NCBI RefSeq assembly: GCF_013167895.1
Contig: NZ_BLWC01000001.1
Location: 3,534,001 to 3,598,000, forward strand
DNA length: 64,000 nt
Origin: Streptomyces fulvorobeus
GTDB lineage: Bacteria; Actinomycetota; Actinomycetes; Streptomycetales; Streptomycetaceae
Reading direction: 5' to 3'
Shown here: piece by piece, positions 34,000 to 42,732 of the stretch
How the letters are laid out: the number at the start of each line of letters is the position of its first letter
How positions within the stretch are numbered: position 1 is the first letter of the stretch
Position numbers and translations under genes: made by a program
The notes under the pieces: model-generated
What the model saw: the letters and a program-made list of their open reading frames with translations, nothing else
What the model was told of the DNA's origin: nothing
Database searches by the model: none

Positions 34000-35295
34000 T
34001 CAGTGGTGCAGTCGCGGTAGCGCAGTCGCAGCCGTAGCAGTAGGTTGCCGGCCCCGGCCCCTGGGATTCGTCCCGGGGGCCGGGGCCGTTTCGTCAGGGG
34101 ACCCGCTCCCGATGCGTGGCGTCAGGAGCTGGGGGATCGCCAGGACCGGGAGGAACCAGACCAGGACGATGAGGCGCTGCCCGGCCAGCATGTCGAGGTT
34201 GGGGTGCCCCGCCTGGTTGAGTACGCCCCCGGCCGCCGTGGCGGCGGCGAGCAGTCCGAGGCAGGTGGGCCGCCGGAGTGTCGCGCAGGCGGCCAGGGTG
34301 AGGGTGATCAGGAGTAACGGTTCCCTGAGCTGGTGGTCAACCCAGGCGGACCAGAAGACCCGCTCCGCCGTCAGGAACGCGGGCCAGGGATCGGGCACGT
34401 CGGGGTGCTGGTAGTGGTGGGTCAGGAGGTCCTGGGCGCTGTCGTGTCCCGAGGGCCAGCCCAGTACGTACGTGGTCAGCTGCATGGCGGCGGCCAGACC
34501 GCCGCACAGGACGAAGAGGCCGAGCGCGGGCCGGTGCGGGCGGCCCCGGCGCTTGCGGTGGCAGGCGAGTCCGGCGAACGCCGCCGCGAGGGCGCCTGCC
34601 AGCAGGAGTGCTTGCGAGTAGCGCGCCAGGAAGGCGACGGAGAGACCGCAGGTGACGAGGAGGGCCCCGGCCGTCCGGCGCTTCCCGTCCAGGACCAGTG
34701 TGCAGCCGAGCGCCACCGCCGACGTGCAGGCCAGGGTGAGGCCGTCCGCCATGGGGAGCATGGCGACCGTGCCGGTGGGCAGCGTCAGGTAGAGGACCTG
34801 CCCGCAGAGGGCCGCCGCCCCGCCGGCCCCGGCGGCGCGCAGGGTGGCCAGGACGAACAGGCTGCCCGCCAGCGCGACGGCCACCCCGGCCAGCCACACG
34901 CCCAGGACGAGACCGAACACGGCGATGAACGGCACCAGCAGCAGCGGATAGCCGGGGCGCGCTTCGTAGATCGACATGAAGCGGGTGTTGAGGAACGGCC
35001 CGGTCATGCCGGAGGTGTTGCCGTGCCGCGTCCAGTACGCGGCCGAGGCCGTCAGCTTCCGCACGCACTCCCGGGCCGACCGCTGCGCGGCCTCGTCCAC
35101 GCAGGTGTAGTCGATGGCGCGGGCGGTGGCCGACGCGCGGCTCTCGCCGCTCAGCCGGAGGGCGTAGGAGAGGTAGTTCTTCGTATCGGGGGAGTCCCGG
35201 CCGGTCAGCGACGTCAGCTGGCATCCGACGAACGTGGCCATGACGAGCACCGAGCAGAGGATTCCGGCACGGGTCCCGGTGATGCGTCGGCGCAT
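34000..35295 (-). CDS. polytopic membrane protein, probable glycosyltransferase-like
   Basis: 431 residues from ATG at 35295, chosen because GAGGACG lies 9 nt upstream; the frame is open further upstream but has no such signal. There is a first hydrophobic segment (residues 8-25), a long extracytoplasmic loop with a Cys pair (YTCVDEAAQRSARECV), then about nine transmembrane segments. The pattern and RPGYPLLLVPFIAVFG resemble GT-C/ArnT-type lipid-linked sugar transferases or their inactive relatives, but no catalytic motif is certain. Its stop lies 12 bp from the groEL2 stop. Confidence 0.75.
   Translation of the reverse strand: MRRRITGTRAGILCSVLVMATFVGCQLTSLTGRDSPDTKNYLSYALRLSGESRASATARAIDYTCVDEAAQRSARECVRKLTASAAYWTRHGNTSGMTGPFLNTRFMSIYEARPGYPLLLVPFIAVFGLVLGVWLAGVAVALAGSLFVLATLRAAGAGGAAALCGQVLYLTLPTGTVAMLPMADGLTLACTSAVALGCTLVLDGKRRTAGALLVTCGLSVAFLARYSQALLLAGALAAAFAGLACHRKRRGRPHRPALGLFVLCGGLAAAMQLTTYVLGWPSGHDSAQDLLTHHYQHPDVPDPWPAFLTAERVFWSAWVDHQLREPLLLITLTLAACATLRRPTCLGLLAAATAAGGVLNQAGHPNLDMLAGQRLIVLVWFLPVLAIPQLLTPRIGSGSPDETAPAPGTNPRGRGRQPTATAATALPRLHH
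34049..34088. terminator. GC-rich hairpin with TTCG loop inside the 3' end of the membrane-protein gene
   Basis: Eighteen-bp arms (34049-34066 and 34071-34088) with one G-U pair and a TTCG tetraloop lie 60 bp past the groEL2 stop. It is probably the groEL2 terminator, although it overlaps the convergent gene's last codons. Confidence 0.7.
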
Positions 35296-35543
35296 GGGCG
35301 TCCTCAGAAAGGCGGCGTTCGTCGACACGGCCAACGACGCGGGCGTGGGCAGGTTCTGGGCCTGGGGCATTGTCCGCTGCCCGGCGGTCCGCGCTGCTCG
35401 CGCAGACCGGCCGCCTCGGTTCGGCTGCGGGCCATTTCGCCTGGTCGGAGGTTTCGTGATCACCGTTCGGACTAGCGTGCCGCGCCGTGCGGCACGCTCT
35501 CTCCTAGGTTCAGGTCGAGGCCATCGCTACCAGGAGGCTCCCC

Positions 35544-35990
35544 ATGAACCGTCGTACCGCTGTGGCGGGCATAGCGCTCGCCGTCTCGTCCGTCGTCCCT
35601 CTCTCAGGCGTCGCTTCCGCCCAGGATCTCGACTGCCGGGACTTCGTCTTCCAGGAGGACGCGCAGGCCGAGTTCGACAGAGATCCGAGTGACCCGAACC
35701 GCCTCGACGAGGACCGGGGCGCGGACGACGGCATCGCCTGCGAGGCCCTGCCCAGGCGGGGCAGGGTCCCCACGCCCCAGCCCGTGGTCCCCACCGCCAC
35801 CCCCCGGCCGGTGACCCCCACCCCCCGGCCGACCACCCCCACCACGATGCCGACGCGCGGAGCCCAGGGCGGCCTCGGTGGCGCGTCGGGTCCGAGCGAC
35901 GGGGAGACCGGTATCGGTCTGGCCCTCGCGGTCGGCGCGACAGCCGGGGCCCTCGGCTACACGGTCACCCGGCGCCGGCGGCGTGGCTGA
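35544..35990 (+). CDS. Excalibur-domain secreted, membrane-anchored protein
   Basis: 148 residues with a signal peptide (cleavage near ASAQ). The excalibur calcium-binding motif is DLDCRDF-VFQEDAQAEFDRDPSDPNRLDEDRGADDGIACE, with the paired Cys and the DxDxDG-like acidic loop. A Pro/Thr spacer (TPQPVVPTATPRPVTP) and a C-terminal transmembrane helix plus RRRRRG follow, so the domain is displayed on the surface. GGAGGC precedes the ATG. In Streptomyces such proteins are small surface Ca2+ binders of unknown role. Confidence 0.87.
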   Translation: MNRRTAVAGIALAVSSVVPLSGVASAQDLDCRDFVFQEDAQAEFDRDPSDPNRLDEDRGADDGIACEALPRRGRVPTPQPVVPTATPRPVTPTPRPTTPTTMPTRGAQGGLGGASGPSDGETGIGLALAVGATAGALGYTVTRRRRRG

Positions 35991-36013
35991 CACGATCCGG
36001 ACGTGCCGCACGG

Positions 36014-36898
36014 TCACCGGAACGTCCGCTCCGAGCGGGGGACCACTGCCGCCCGGACGCTGTTCACGCGGGCTCTCACCTCGGGGGCCTGTACGGCACC
36101 GGGTGGACCGAAGTGGGTGTCGCGGGCGGCGCCCCGGCAGGGGGCACAGCGGCCACCGAGCAGGGCTTCCGGGCGGCCCGGGGCCTGGCACTCGCTGCAC
36201 TCCAGAGTGCGCAGGACGGTCCGGTGGGCCGGAGCGACTCGTTCGGGTGGCAACTTGTCCCGCAGGCGCCTGCGGACGAGTGACGCGGCGTGGTGGACCG
36301 GGGTGGGGAGCCCCGCGGTCAGGGCGTGGAGGAGCTCGGCTTCGGTGGCACCGCGCTCGAACCATTCGCTGACCTGCGGTTCCAGGTTCACGCAGTCCGC
36401 CGAGGAGAGCGTCAGGGTGGGTGCGGCCCGGCCGAGCGAGGCCAGCAGGATGAACGCCCGTGAGCGGGTGGGCCGTTGTTGTTCCTTCGGTACGTCGCCC
36501 CGGGCGAACGCGGCCCACCAGGCGTCGTCGCGGGCGGTGCGGGAGAAGAACGTCCGGGTCACCCAGAGCAGGACCTCCTCCGTGGCGACGCACTCGCTGC
36601 CCCGGCGCAGATGCCCGGCGTCCTGGAGCCGGTTGAGCGAGGTCCGCACGGCGCACTGCCCGTACGGCAGGGCCTTGGCCAGCGTCTTCACGGAGATGTC
36701 GGAGCCCTCGGGAAGCCGGTCGATGAACGCGGCGATGGAGGCGTCCCGGGGGAGCAGGTGCCCGAAGTCGTTTTCGGTACGGGGGCGTTCGTACGGCGCC
36801 GAGCGCTTGCCGTAACCCGGGTTGGTCATCGGGTGCGGTGCTGCGGGCGGGGATACGTGCGGGGCGCGGGGGGCGGCACTAAGCTGAGCGTCAGCCAT
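36014..36898 (-). CDS. helix-turn-helix regulator with a C-terminal CxxC pair
   Basis: 294 residues from ATG at 36898. The N-terminal 30 residues are Pro-rich. A winged-HTH-like domain follows (DISVKTLAKALPYGQCAVRTSLNRLQDAGHLRR). The C-terminal third has CSECQAPGRPEALLGGRCAPCRG, a CxxC...CxxC zinc-ribbon-like motif. This resembles Streptomyces MarR-like HTH proteins of unknown target. An imperfect dyad (CACGCTAGAGCGTG) lies about 90 bp upstream. Confidence 0.75.
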   Translation of the reverse strand: MADAQLSAAPRAPHVSPPAAPHPMTNPGYGKRSAPYERPRTENDFGHLLPRDASIAAFIDRLPEGSDISVKTLAKALPYGQCAVRTSLNRLQDAGHLRRGSECVATEEVLLWVTRTFFSRTARDDAWWAAFARGDVPKEQQRPTRSRAFILLASLGRAAPTLTLSSADCVNLEPQVSEWFERGATEAELLHALTAGLPTPVHHAASLVRRRLRDKLPPERVAPAHRTVLRTLECSECQAPGRPEALLGGRCAPCRGAARDTHFGPPGAVQAPEVRARVNSVRAAVVPRSERTFR

Positions 36899-37271
36899 GG
36901 GGTCAACCGTTCTGATCCTGGTGGTCAGACCCCTGTCAGGTGTTCCAGCACCGGCGGGGGTCGTCTTTTTGTCGTTTCGACGCACGCTAGAGCGTGATGA
37001 CCTTCCGTGGCAAGTCGGTCACAAAGAGTCAAGGCGCCGCTCAGGGCGGGCGGGTGGGACAACTGACCCATCCACCCAATCCTTGTAAAGAAGGCTCGGA
37101 ACTCGCCCCTTGAGCCGGGAGGATCTCCGTCTAGCGCGGTCGGCCGGGCCCCGGCCGGCCATGGGCGTTGGGAGCGGGGACCACATCGTGCGGCGGCCCG
37201 GTTCCAGGCGGCTCGGCCTCGTGGCGGCTGGGCCTCGTGGCCCCGGGCGAGGGCCCCGGTGGTGGGGGTGC
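36899..37271. promoter_or_regulatory. 373-bp gap holding the HTH regulator's promoter
   Basis: No credible gene is seen. The part nearest the HTH gene is AT-richer and contains the dyad CACGCTAGAGCGTG (36983-36996; 6-bp arms). The part near the EamA gene contains GC palindromes (GGCCGGGCCCCGGCCGGCC, about 37143-37161) that could end the EamA transcript. Confidence 0.4.
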
Positions 37272-38249
37272 TCAGGGGGTCCGGGGCGTGCGCCTGCGGG
37301 GGGACCGGCGGAGGTTCTGGCCGAGCGCGACGCTCCCGATCACCAGGGCCAGGCCGCCGATCTGCCAGGCGGTGAGGGTCTGCCCCAGGAACAGCAGGCC
37401 GGCGAGGGTGGCGACGACCGGGTTCGTCAGCCCGAGGAAGGAGACGGAGGAGGCCGGGAGGCGCTCGATGCCGTGGAACCACAGGGCGTACGCCACCGCC
37501 GTGCCGATCACGCCGAGATAGGTGTACCCGGCGATGTTCGCGCCGGTCAGGTGGTCGGGCAGCCCCTCGCCCAGGAGGGCGACGGGCGCCAGCGCCAGGC
37601 CGCCCACGGTCAGCTGCCAGCCGGTCAGGGCGAGCAGCGAGACGCCCTCGGGGCGCCCCCACCGCTTGCTCAGGACGACGGCGAGCGCCATCAGTACGGT
37701 GGCCGCCAGCATGGCCGCGATCCCGGCGGGGTCGACCTCGGCGTTCCCGCGCAGGACGAGCAGTGCGACGCCCGCGACTCCGACGAGCCCGGCGGTCAGC
37801 GTGCGGCGGGTGGGCCGGATCTTGAGGACTCCGGCTCCGAAGCCCGCCACGAGCAGCGGCGTGACCGCGCTGACCGTCGAGGCGACCCCACCGGGCAGGT
37901 GGTACGCGCCGAAGAACAGCAGCGGGAAGAAGGCGCCGAAGTTGAGCATCCCCAGCACGGTCGCCTTCCACCACCAGTCGCCGCGCGGCAGGCGCCGGGT
38001 GAGGGCGAGCAGGATGAGTCCGGCGGGCAGCGCGCGCAGGGCGGCGGCGAGGAGGGGGCGGTCGGCGGGCAGGAGCTCGGTGGTCGTGACGTAAGTGGTG
38101 CCCCAGGTGGCGGGCCCGATGGCGGCGAGCGCGGCGATGCCGATGGCTGCCCGGGCGGAGGCGCGGGGAGGGCGAGGGGCGCCGGGGGCCTGGGAGGCCG
38201 GGCGCCGGGTGCCGGGGATCGAGGGTGCTGCGGGTGTGGTGGTGGGCAT
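37272..38249 (-). CDS. EamA/DMT-family transporter
   Basis: 325 residues with ten hydrophobic segments in two EamA repeats, e.g. GPATWGTTYVTTTELLPADRPLLAAALRALPAG in the first and VIGTAVAYALWFHGIERLPASSVSFLGLTNPVVATLAGLLFLGQTL in the second. Drug/metabolite transporters of this type export amino acids, metabolites or drugs. The divergent MarR gene suggests it exports an effector sensed by that regulator. Confidence 0.9.
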   Translation of the reverse strand: MPTTTPAAPSIPGTRRPASQAPGAPRPPRASARAAIGIAALAAIGPATWGTTYVTTTELLPADRPLLAAALRALPAGLILLALTRRLPRGDWWWKATVLGMLNFGAFFPLLFFGAYHLPGGVASTVSAVTPLLVAGFGAGVLKIRPTRRTLTAGLVGVAGVALLVLRGNAEVDPAGIAAMLAATVLMALAVVLSKRWGRPEGVSLLALTGWQLTVGGLALAPVALLGEGLPDHLTGANIAGYTYLGVIGTAVAYALWFHGIERLPASSVSFLGLTNPVVATLAGLLFLGQTLTAWQIGGLALVIGSVALGQNLRRSPRRRTPRTP

Positions 38250-38269
38250 GGCGCTTCCCCTCGGTTCTC

Positions 38270-38348
38270 CTCAACGCTGTTATTCTCAACGTTGAGATAA
38301 GTGTGAGCCAAGGGTCTGCGAACGTCAAGTATCTGAACGTTGAGGTAT
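38270..38348. promoter_or_regulatory. MarR-type operators in the EamA-MarR divergent promoter
   Basis: A perfect 12-bp palindrome CTCAACGTTGAG (38285-38296) sits in TTAT...ATAA. A related copy, TATCTGAACGTTGAGGTAT, lies at 38330-38348, and a half-site CTCAACGCTG at 38270-38279. The three copies of the AACGTTGAG-type unit near both starts are a good candidate for the adjacent MarR protein's sites. Confidence 0.75.
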
Positions 38349-38375
38349 TCGGCTGAGCTGAGGGAGGAGCGCGGA

Positions 38376-38921
38376 ATGAGTGAGCGTGAGGAGGCCCCGC
38401 AGCCGGGGGCCGAGGTCGACGCCATCGACGAACTGCGCGCCCAGTGGCGCCGCGAACGCCCGGACATGAGCCCGGCCGGGCTGGACGCCATGGCCCTGGT
38501 GGGTCGCATCAAGCGGGCCGAACAGCTGTTGAGCAAGGGCATGAAGCCGGTCTTCACCGAACACGGCCTGGAGTTCGCGGAGTTCGACGTACTCGCCACG
38601 CTGCGCAGGGTCGGGGCCCCGCACGAGCTCACCGCGGGCGGCCTCCTGAAGTCCGCGATGGTGACCTCCGGCGCGATCACCAACCGCCTCGACAGGCTGG
38701 AACGCAAGGGCCTGATCGAGCGTCACCCCGACCCCGCCGACCGCCGGGCCATCCGCGTACGGCTGACCGGCGCGGGGCTGGAGGTCGTCGACCGGGCCGT
38801 GGTCGATCACGTGGCGAACGAGGAACGGATGCTGGAGGGGCTGACGGCGCAGGACCGCCGGGCGCTCGACGGGGCGCTGCGGCGGCTGCTGATGTCACTG
38901 GGGGACACCCGTCTGGGCTGA
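38376..38921 (+). CDS. MarR-family transcriptional regulator
   Basis: 181 residues with a winged-helix domain: LEFAEFDVLATLRRVGAPHELTAGGLLKSAMVTSGAITNRLDRLERKGLIERHPDPADRRAIRVRLTGAG, including the recognition helix (VTSGAITNRLDRL) and the wing DPADRRAIRV. N- and C-terminal helices form the dimer interface. GGGAGGAG precedes the ATG. It is divergent from the EamA transporter and probably represses both genes. Confidence 0.92.
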   Translation: MSEREEAPQPGAEVDAIDELRAQWRRERPDMSPAGLDAMALVGRIKRAEQLLSKGMKPVFTEHGLEFAEFDVLATLRRVGAPHELTAGGLLKSAMVTSGAITNRLDRLERKGLIERHPDPADRRAIRVRLTGAGLEVVDRAVVDHVANEERMLEGLTAQDRRALDGALRRLLMSLGDTRLG

Positions 38922-38933
38922 GCGCCTCCTGGC

Positions 38934-39383
38934 TCAGGCGGCGGGCGGGGTGAGGGTCCAGGTCTGTGACGGGTCGGAACCGCATGCCGAGGAGGAGACG
39001 GCCTGGTCCCGCGCGGTGAGGCAGAAGCCGGTACCGGCGTTGACGACCCGGTCGTGGGTGTGCGGCGTCCACGTCAGGATCGGGATGTCCAGGCACGGGC
39101 CCACGGAGAGCGCCCCGGCCTCGTCGCTGTGCAGGCAGACTCCCGTACCGACGTTCTCGAACTGGCCGTCGTCGTTCGCCATCCACACCTGGCCGGGGGA
39201 GCCGTCGCAGCCGGTCATGGCCAGCGCCGAGCCGTCCGTTCCGAGGCAGCGGTCGCTCTGGTTGCTCCGGAGTGTGAAGCGCGGGTCCTCCTGGGGGGTG
39301 GGGGCGGCGAAAGCGTGGGCCGCGGGCAGCAGCAGCGCGAGGGTCAGGGTGGCGACGGCGGTGCGGAACGGGGCTCCGGTCAC
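38934..39383 (-). CDS. secreted ricin-type beta-trefoil lectin
   Basis: 149 residues from GTG at 39383 with AGGAAG upstream. A signal peptide (residues 1-27) precedes one beta-trefoil with QxW-type repeats and disulfide-spaced cysteines: RCLGTDGSALAMTGCDGSPGQVWM, GVCLHSDEAGALSVGPCLD..LTWT and GFCLTARDQAVSSSACGSDPSQTWTL. Ricin domains bind galactose- or xylose-type sugars; there is no catalytic domain here. Confidence 0.85.
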   Translation of the reverse strand: MTGAPFRTAVATLTLALLLPAAHAFAAPTPQEDPRFTLRSNQSDRCLGTDGSALAMTGCDGSPGQVWMANDDGQFENVGTGVCLHSDEAGALSVGPCLDIPILTWTPHTHDRVVNAGTGFCLTARDQAVSSSACGSDPSQTWTLTPPAA

Positions 39384-39737
39384 GGGGACTTCCTGTTCTG
39401 TCGGTGACGTACGCGGGGCGGGTGCGCCGCCTCGTACCCCTGAGGCTTCCGCAGCGTAGCCATCCGTACACCGTGCGCTACCTCGCGCGCCCCGGTTCGT
39501 GCTCCGTAAGACCTTTCGCGCCGGGCGCGGGGCTGGTGGGACCTCCCCGCGTGCCAGGAGAGCGCACCCCCGCGCTCGCGGCATGCCGGGGGTGACATCA
39601 TCAGGGTCGAGGGTGTACCCGACGGGTACGACGTGCGAGTGGCCGCGATGGCGGTGCGAGACGTCCTGTCCGCGGACCGGGGCGAGGGGAAGAGGGAGAT
39701 ACTCACCTCTTTCCACTCTCAACTTATAGCGCACAGG

Positions 39738-39756
39738 GGGGCTTGCGGCAAGGCCC
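39738..39756 (+). promoter_or_regulatory. rifamycin-associated element (RAE) upstream of helR
   Basis: GGGGCTTGCGGCAAGGCCC is a 19-bp near-palindrome which, as I remember it, is identical to the published RAE consensus placed upstream of rifamycin-inducible resistance genes. It lies 61 bp before the helR GTG. An AT-rich TTATAG (39724-39729) just upstream is a possible -10 element. The 433-bp gap 39384-39816 holds no gene. Confidence 0.9.
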
Positions 39757-39816
39757 GGGTCATGCCTCACAATCGCTCGCTGAGGCCGGAACCTGCGGAA
39801 ATGGGAGTTTTACTCA

Positions 39817-41961
39817 GTGCGTACTTCGAACACCAGCGCCTTCGACCTTCCCGATCGTCTGGCCGCCAAGGCCGACCCGGCGCTCATCTCCGGCGACGAG
39901 CAGCACTTCGCGGCCATCGCGGAGAGCCTGGAGGAGTCGATCGCCGAACTCTCCGACCGCCTCGCCGTCGTCCGCAGGTCACCCGGCGGCGCGGGCCAGC
40001 AGGCGATGGACCGGGACCTGGAGGTCCACCGGCTGACCGCCCGCCTGCGCGCACTGCGCCGCTTCGGCCTCGACCTGTGCCTCGGGCACATGGTCGGCGA
40101 GGACGACTCCGAGCCCGTGTACGTCGGACGGCTCGGCCTCACGGACAGCGAGGGCCGCCGGCTGCTGCTCGACTGGCGTTCTCCCGCCGCCGAGCCGTTC
40201 TTCGGCGCCACCCACGCCAACCCGATGGGTCTGGCCAGCCGCCGCAGGTACCGCTGGACACGCGGCCGGATCAGCGACTACTGGGACGAGGTCTTCACCC
40301 CGGACGGTATGGCGGGGCGGGCCGCGCTCGACGACCAGTCCGCCTTCATCGCCAGCCTGGGCACCAACCGGTCCGAGCGGATGCGTGACGTGCTCGGCAC
40401 CATCCAGGCCGATCAGGACGCCATCATCCGCGCGAGCTCGCGCGGCGCTCTCGTCGTCGACGGCGGCCCGGGTACGGGGAAGACCGTCGTCGCCCTGCAC
40501 CGCTCCGCCTACCTCCTCTACTCCGACCCGCGCCTGGGTCACCGCAGGGGCGGCGTGCTGTTCGTCGGCCCCCACCAGCCGTACCTGGGATACGTCGCCG
40601 ACGTCCTGCCGAGCCTCGGCGAAGAGGGCGTGCAGACCTGCACGCTGCGCGACCTCGTCCCCGAGGGGGCGGAGGCGGCGGCCGAGACCGACCCGGACGT
40701 GGCCCGCCTGAAGTCGTCCGCCGACCTCGTGAAGGCGGTCGAGGCGGCCGTCAGGTTCTACGAGGAGCCGCCCACCACGGGCATGACCGTCACGACCCAC
40801 TGGTCCGACATCCGGCTGACCGCCGGGGACTGGGCCGTCGCGTTCGACGCGGCACCGGGCATCCCGCACAACGAGGCGCGCGACCAGATCTGGGAGGAAC
40901 TGCTCACGATCCTGGTCGACAAGCACGACGACGAGGACACGGCCGAGCCGCTGCGCAAGTCGCTCCACCAGAACAGGCAGCTGCTCGCGGTCTTCGACAA
41001 CGCGTGGCCGCTGCTCGAAGCGACCGACCTGGTCGGGGACCTGTGGACCGTACCCGCCTATCTGCGCAAGTGCGCCCCCTGGCTGAGCCGCGAGGACGTG
41101 ACGCGGCTCCAGCGGGAGGACGCCCACGCCTGGACGGTCTCCGACCTGCCGATCCTGGACGCGGCACGGCAGCGGCTCGGCGACCCGGCCGCGTCACGGC
41201 GTACGCGCAGGCACAAGGCGTCGGTCGCCGCCGAACGCGAGCAGATGACCAAGGTCATCGACGGCCTGATCGAAACCGACCAGGACGGTGAGGGCGCGCT
41301 GACGATGCTGCGCGGCCAGGACCTCAAAGAGACCCTGTTCGACGGGGCGGCCACCCTCGACATCGAACGGGACCTCCTCGCAGGACCGTTCGCGCACGTC
41401 GTCGTCGACGAGGCACAGGAACTGACCGACGCGGAGTGGCAGATGCTGCTGATCCGCTGCCCTTCGCGCAGTTTCACCATCGTCGGGGACCGTGCGCAGG
41501 CCCGGCACGGGTTCACCGAGTCGTGGCAGGAACGGCTGGAGCGGGTCGGGCTCGACCGGGTCAAGCTGGCCTCCCTGAGCATCAACTACCGGACGCCGGC
41601 CGAGATCATGGCGGAGGCGGAGCCGGTCATCCGGGCCGTGCTCCCGGACGCCAACGTGCCGACCTCCATCCGCAGCGGCGACCTCGCCGTCGTCCACGGT
41701 TCCGCCGCGGATCTGCCCGAGATCCTCGACACGTGGCTCGACGCCCACGCGGAGGGGGTCGCCTGCGTGATCGGCGATCCCACCTTCCGGCCGACGTCCC
41801 GCGTCCGCTCGCTGACGCCGTCCCTGTCGAAGGGCCTGGAGTTCGACCTCGTCGTCCTGGTCGACCCGGAGTCGTTCGGCGCGGGCATCGAGGGAGCGGT
41901 CGACCGCTATGTGGCGATGACCCGGGCGACCCAGCGACTCGTGATCCTCACGAGCTCCTGA
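39817..41961 (+). CDS. helR: HelR, RNA polymerase recycling ATPase (rifamycin resistance)
   Basis: 714 residues of a UvrD-like superfamily-1 motor of the HelD type. An N-terminal coiled-coil arm (EESIAELSDRLAVV, MDRDLEVHRLTARLRALRRF) precedes Walker A GGPGTGKT (216-223), motif II VVDEAQELTD, motif III IVGDRAQARHG and motif VI-like VAMTRATQRLVIL. HelR is reported to displace rifamycins from RNA polymerase and to be induced through the RAE. The RAE immediately upstream distinguishes it from the second HelD gene in this window. The start is GTG at 39817 after GGGAG. Confidence 0.92.
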   Translation: MRTSNTSAFDLPDRLAAKADPALISGDEQHFAAIAESLEESIAELSDRLAVVRRSPGGAGQQAMDRDLEVHRLTARLRALRRFGLDLCLGHMVGEDDSEPVYVGRLGLTDSEGRRLLLDWRSPAAEPFFGATHANPMGLASRRRYRWTRGRISDYWDEVFTPDGMAGRAALDDQSAFIASLGTNRSERMRDVLGTIQADQDAIIRASSRGALVVDGGPGTGKTVVALHRSAYLLYSDPRLGHRRGGVLFVGPHQPYLGYVADVLPSLGEEGVQTCTLRDLVPEGAEAAAETDPDVARLKSSADLVKAVEAAVRFYEEPPTTGMTVTTHWSDIRLTAGDWAVAFDAAPGIPHNEARDQIWEELLTILVDKHDDEDTAEPLRKSLHQNRQLLAVFDNAWPLLEATDLVGDLWTVPAYLRKCAPWLSREDVTRLQREDAHAWTVSDLPILDAARQRLGDPAASRRTRRHKASVAAEREQMTKVIDGLIETDQDGEGALTMLRGQDLKETLFDGAATLDIERDLLAGPFAHVVVDEAQELTDAEWQMLLIRCPSRSFTIVGDRAQARHGFTESWQERLERVGLDRVKLASLSINYRTPAEIMAEAEPVIRAVLPDANVPTSIRSGDLAVVHGSAADLPEILDTWLDAHAEGVACVIGDPTFRPTSRVRSLTPSLSKGLEFDLVVLVDPESFGAGIEGAVDRYVAMTRATQRLVILTSS

Positions 41962-41980
41962 CAGCCCGCCGCTCGAAAGG

Positions 41981-42023
41981 GAGGGGGTGAGGGTCTTGCC
42001 GACGGCAGGACCCTCACCCCCTC
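41981..42023. terminator. bidirectional terminator after helR
   Basis: Twenty-bp arms (41981-42000 and 42004-42023) with one G-U pair and a 3-nt loop separate helR from the convergent M15-like gene. Confidence 0.85.
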
Positions 42024-42048
42024 ACCGGCGGTGCGAAGCGCGGATGAG

Positions 42049-42732
42049 CTAGGCCACCCGGCGTGCGAACGCCTGGGACCTGCTGCGGCGCTTCGGGTCG
42101 AAGGCATCGACAGTGCCCGCCCCCGCACTGCCGGGACCCGCCTGCCACCCGCGGATCTTCCGGGCCACGCCCTTCACCCTCGGGTGGCCCGGCCGGTACG
42201 CGATCTCGAAGTGGGATTCCTTGGGAGTGGCGAGGTCGCCGCCCCACCTGACCACGCCGTCCAGCTCGGCGAGGATGTCACGCACCACGACGAGCTCGTT
42301 CGGGTACAGGCCGCCCTTGACGCCGACCGGGTACGCGAGCGGCCGGATGGCCAGCGCGGTTCCCGAAAGGTAGTTGGACTCGTAGTCCTCGACGACCTCG
42401 CGCGTCGTGGAGTGGCCGGTGACGTCGCCGGTGCGCAGTTGGTCGATCTCGTAATGGAACCGGCGGGCCACGTGCAGCAGGATCACCGCGGCGTCACCGT
42501 CGGCGAGACGCACCGACTGGCCCGAGCCCTCGATGTGAAGGAGTTCCGCCGCCTCCAGGACGGGCCAGCCGTTCGCCGACTTCGCGCCCGGCCAGGCTCG
42601 CCCCCGGGCACCGTCGGCCGACGGAACACCTGGGGCGGCGTGTGCGGTGCCAGGGAGGGTGGCCAGGGCCGTGACGGCCCCGAATGCGGCGCCCGCCATC
42701 AGGACACCGCGCCGGTCAATCTTGCTTCTCAC
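42049..42732 (-). CDS. M15 (DD-peptidase)-like exported protein with a degenerate metal site
   Basis: 227 residues from GTG at 42732. The N-terminus KIDRRGVLMAGAAFGAVTALATLPGTAHA is a Tat-type signal (RR followed by a hydrophobic core). The mature domain aligns with M15 peptidases: SNYLSGTALAIRP corresponds to the metal motif SxHxxGxAxD, and WGGD...ESHFEI to the third ligand region. The first His is Tyr121 and the Asp is Ala128, while His174 of the last motif remains, so zinc binding and catalysis are probably lost. It may bind cell-wall peptides. Its start overlaps the next gene's stop by 17 bp, indicating one operon. Confidence 0.72.
   Translation of the reverse strand: MRSKIDRRGVLMAGAAFGAVTALATLPGTAHAAPGVPSADGARGRAWPGAKSANGWPVLEAAELLHIEGSGQSVRLADGDAAVILLHVARRFHYEIDQLRTGDVTGHSTTREVVEDYESNYLSGTALAIRPLAYPVGVKGGLYPNELVVVRDILAELDGVVRWGGDLATPKESHFEIAYRPGHPRVKGVARKIRGWQAGPGSAGAGTVDAFDPKRRSRSQAFARRVA

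Noticed and set aside
34049-34088. A protein-coding repeat at the end of the membrane-protein gene
   Set aside because: The symmetry, TTCG loop and position 60 bp past groEL2 fit an RNA hairpin better than a protein feature.
39762-39816. A leader peptide (ATG at 39762) ahead of helR
   Set aside because: Its frame runs past the helR start without a stop and has no ribosome-binding site, so it is not a separate regulatory peptide.
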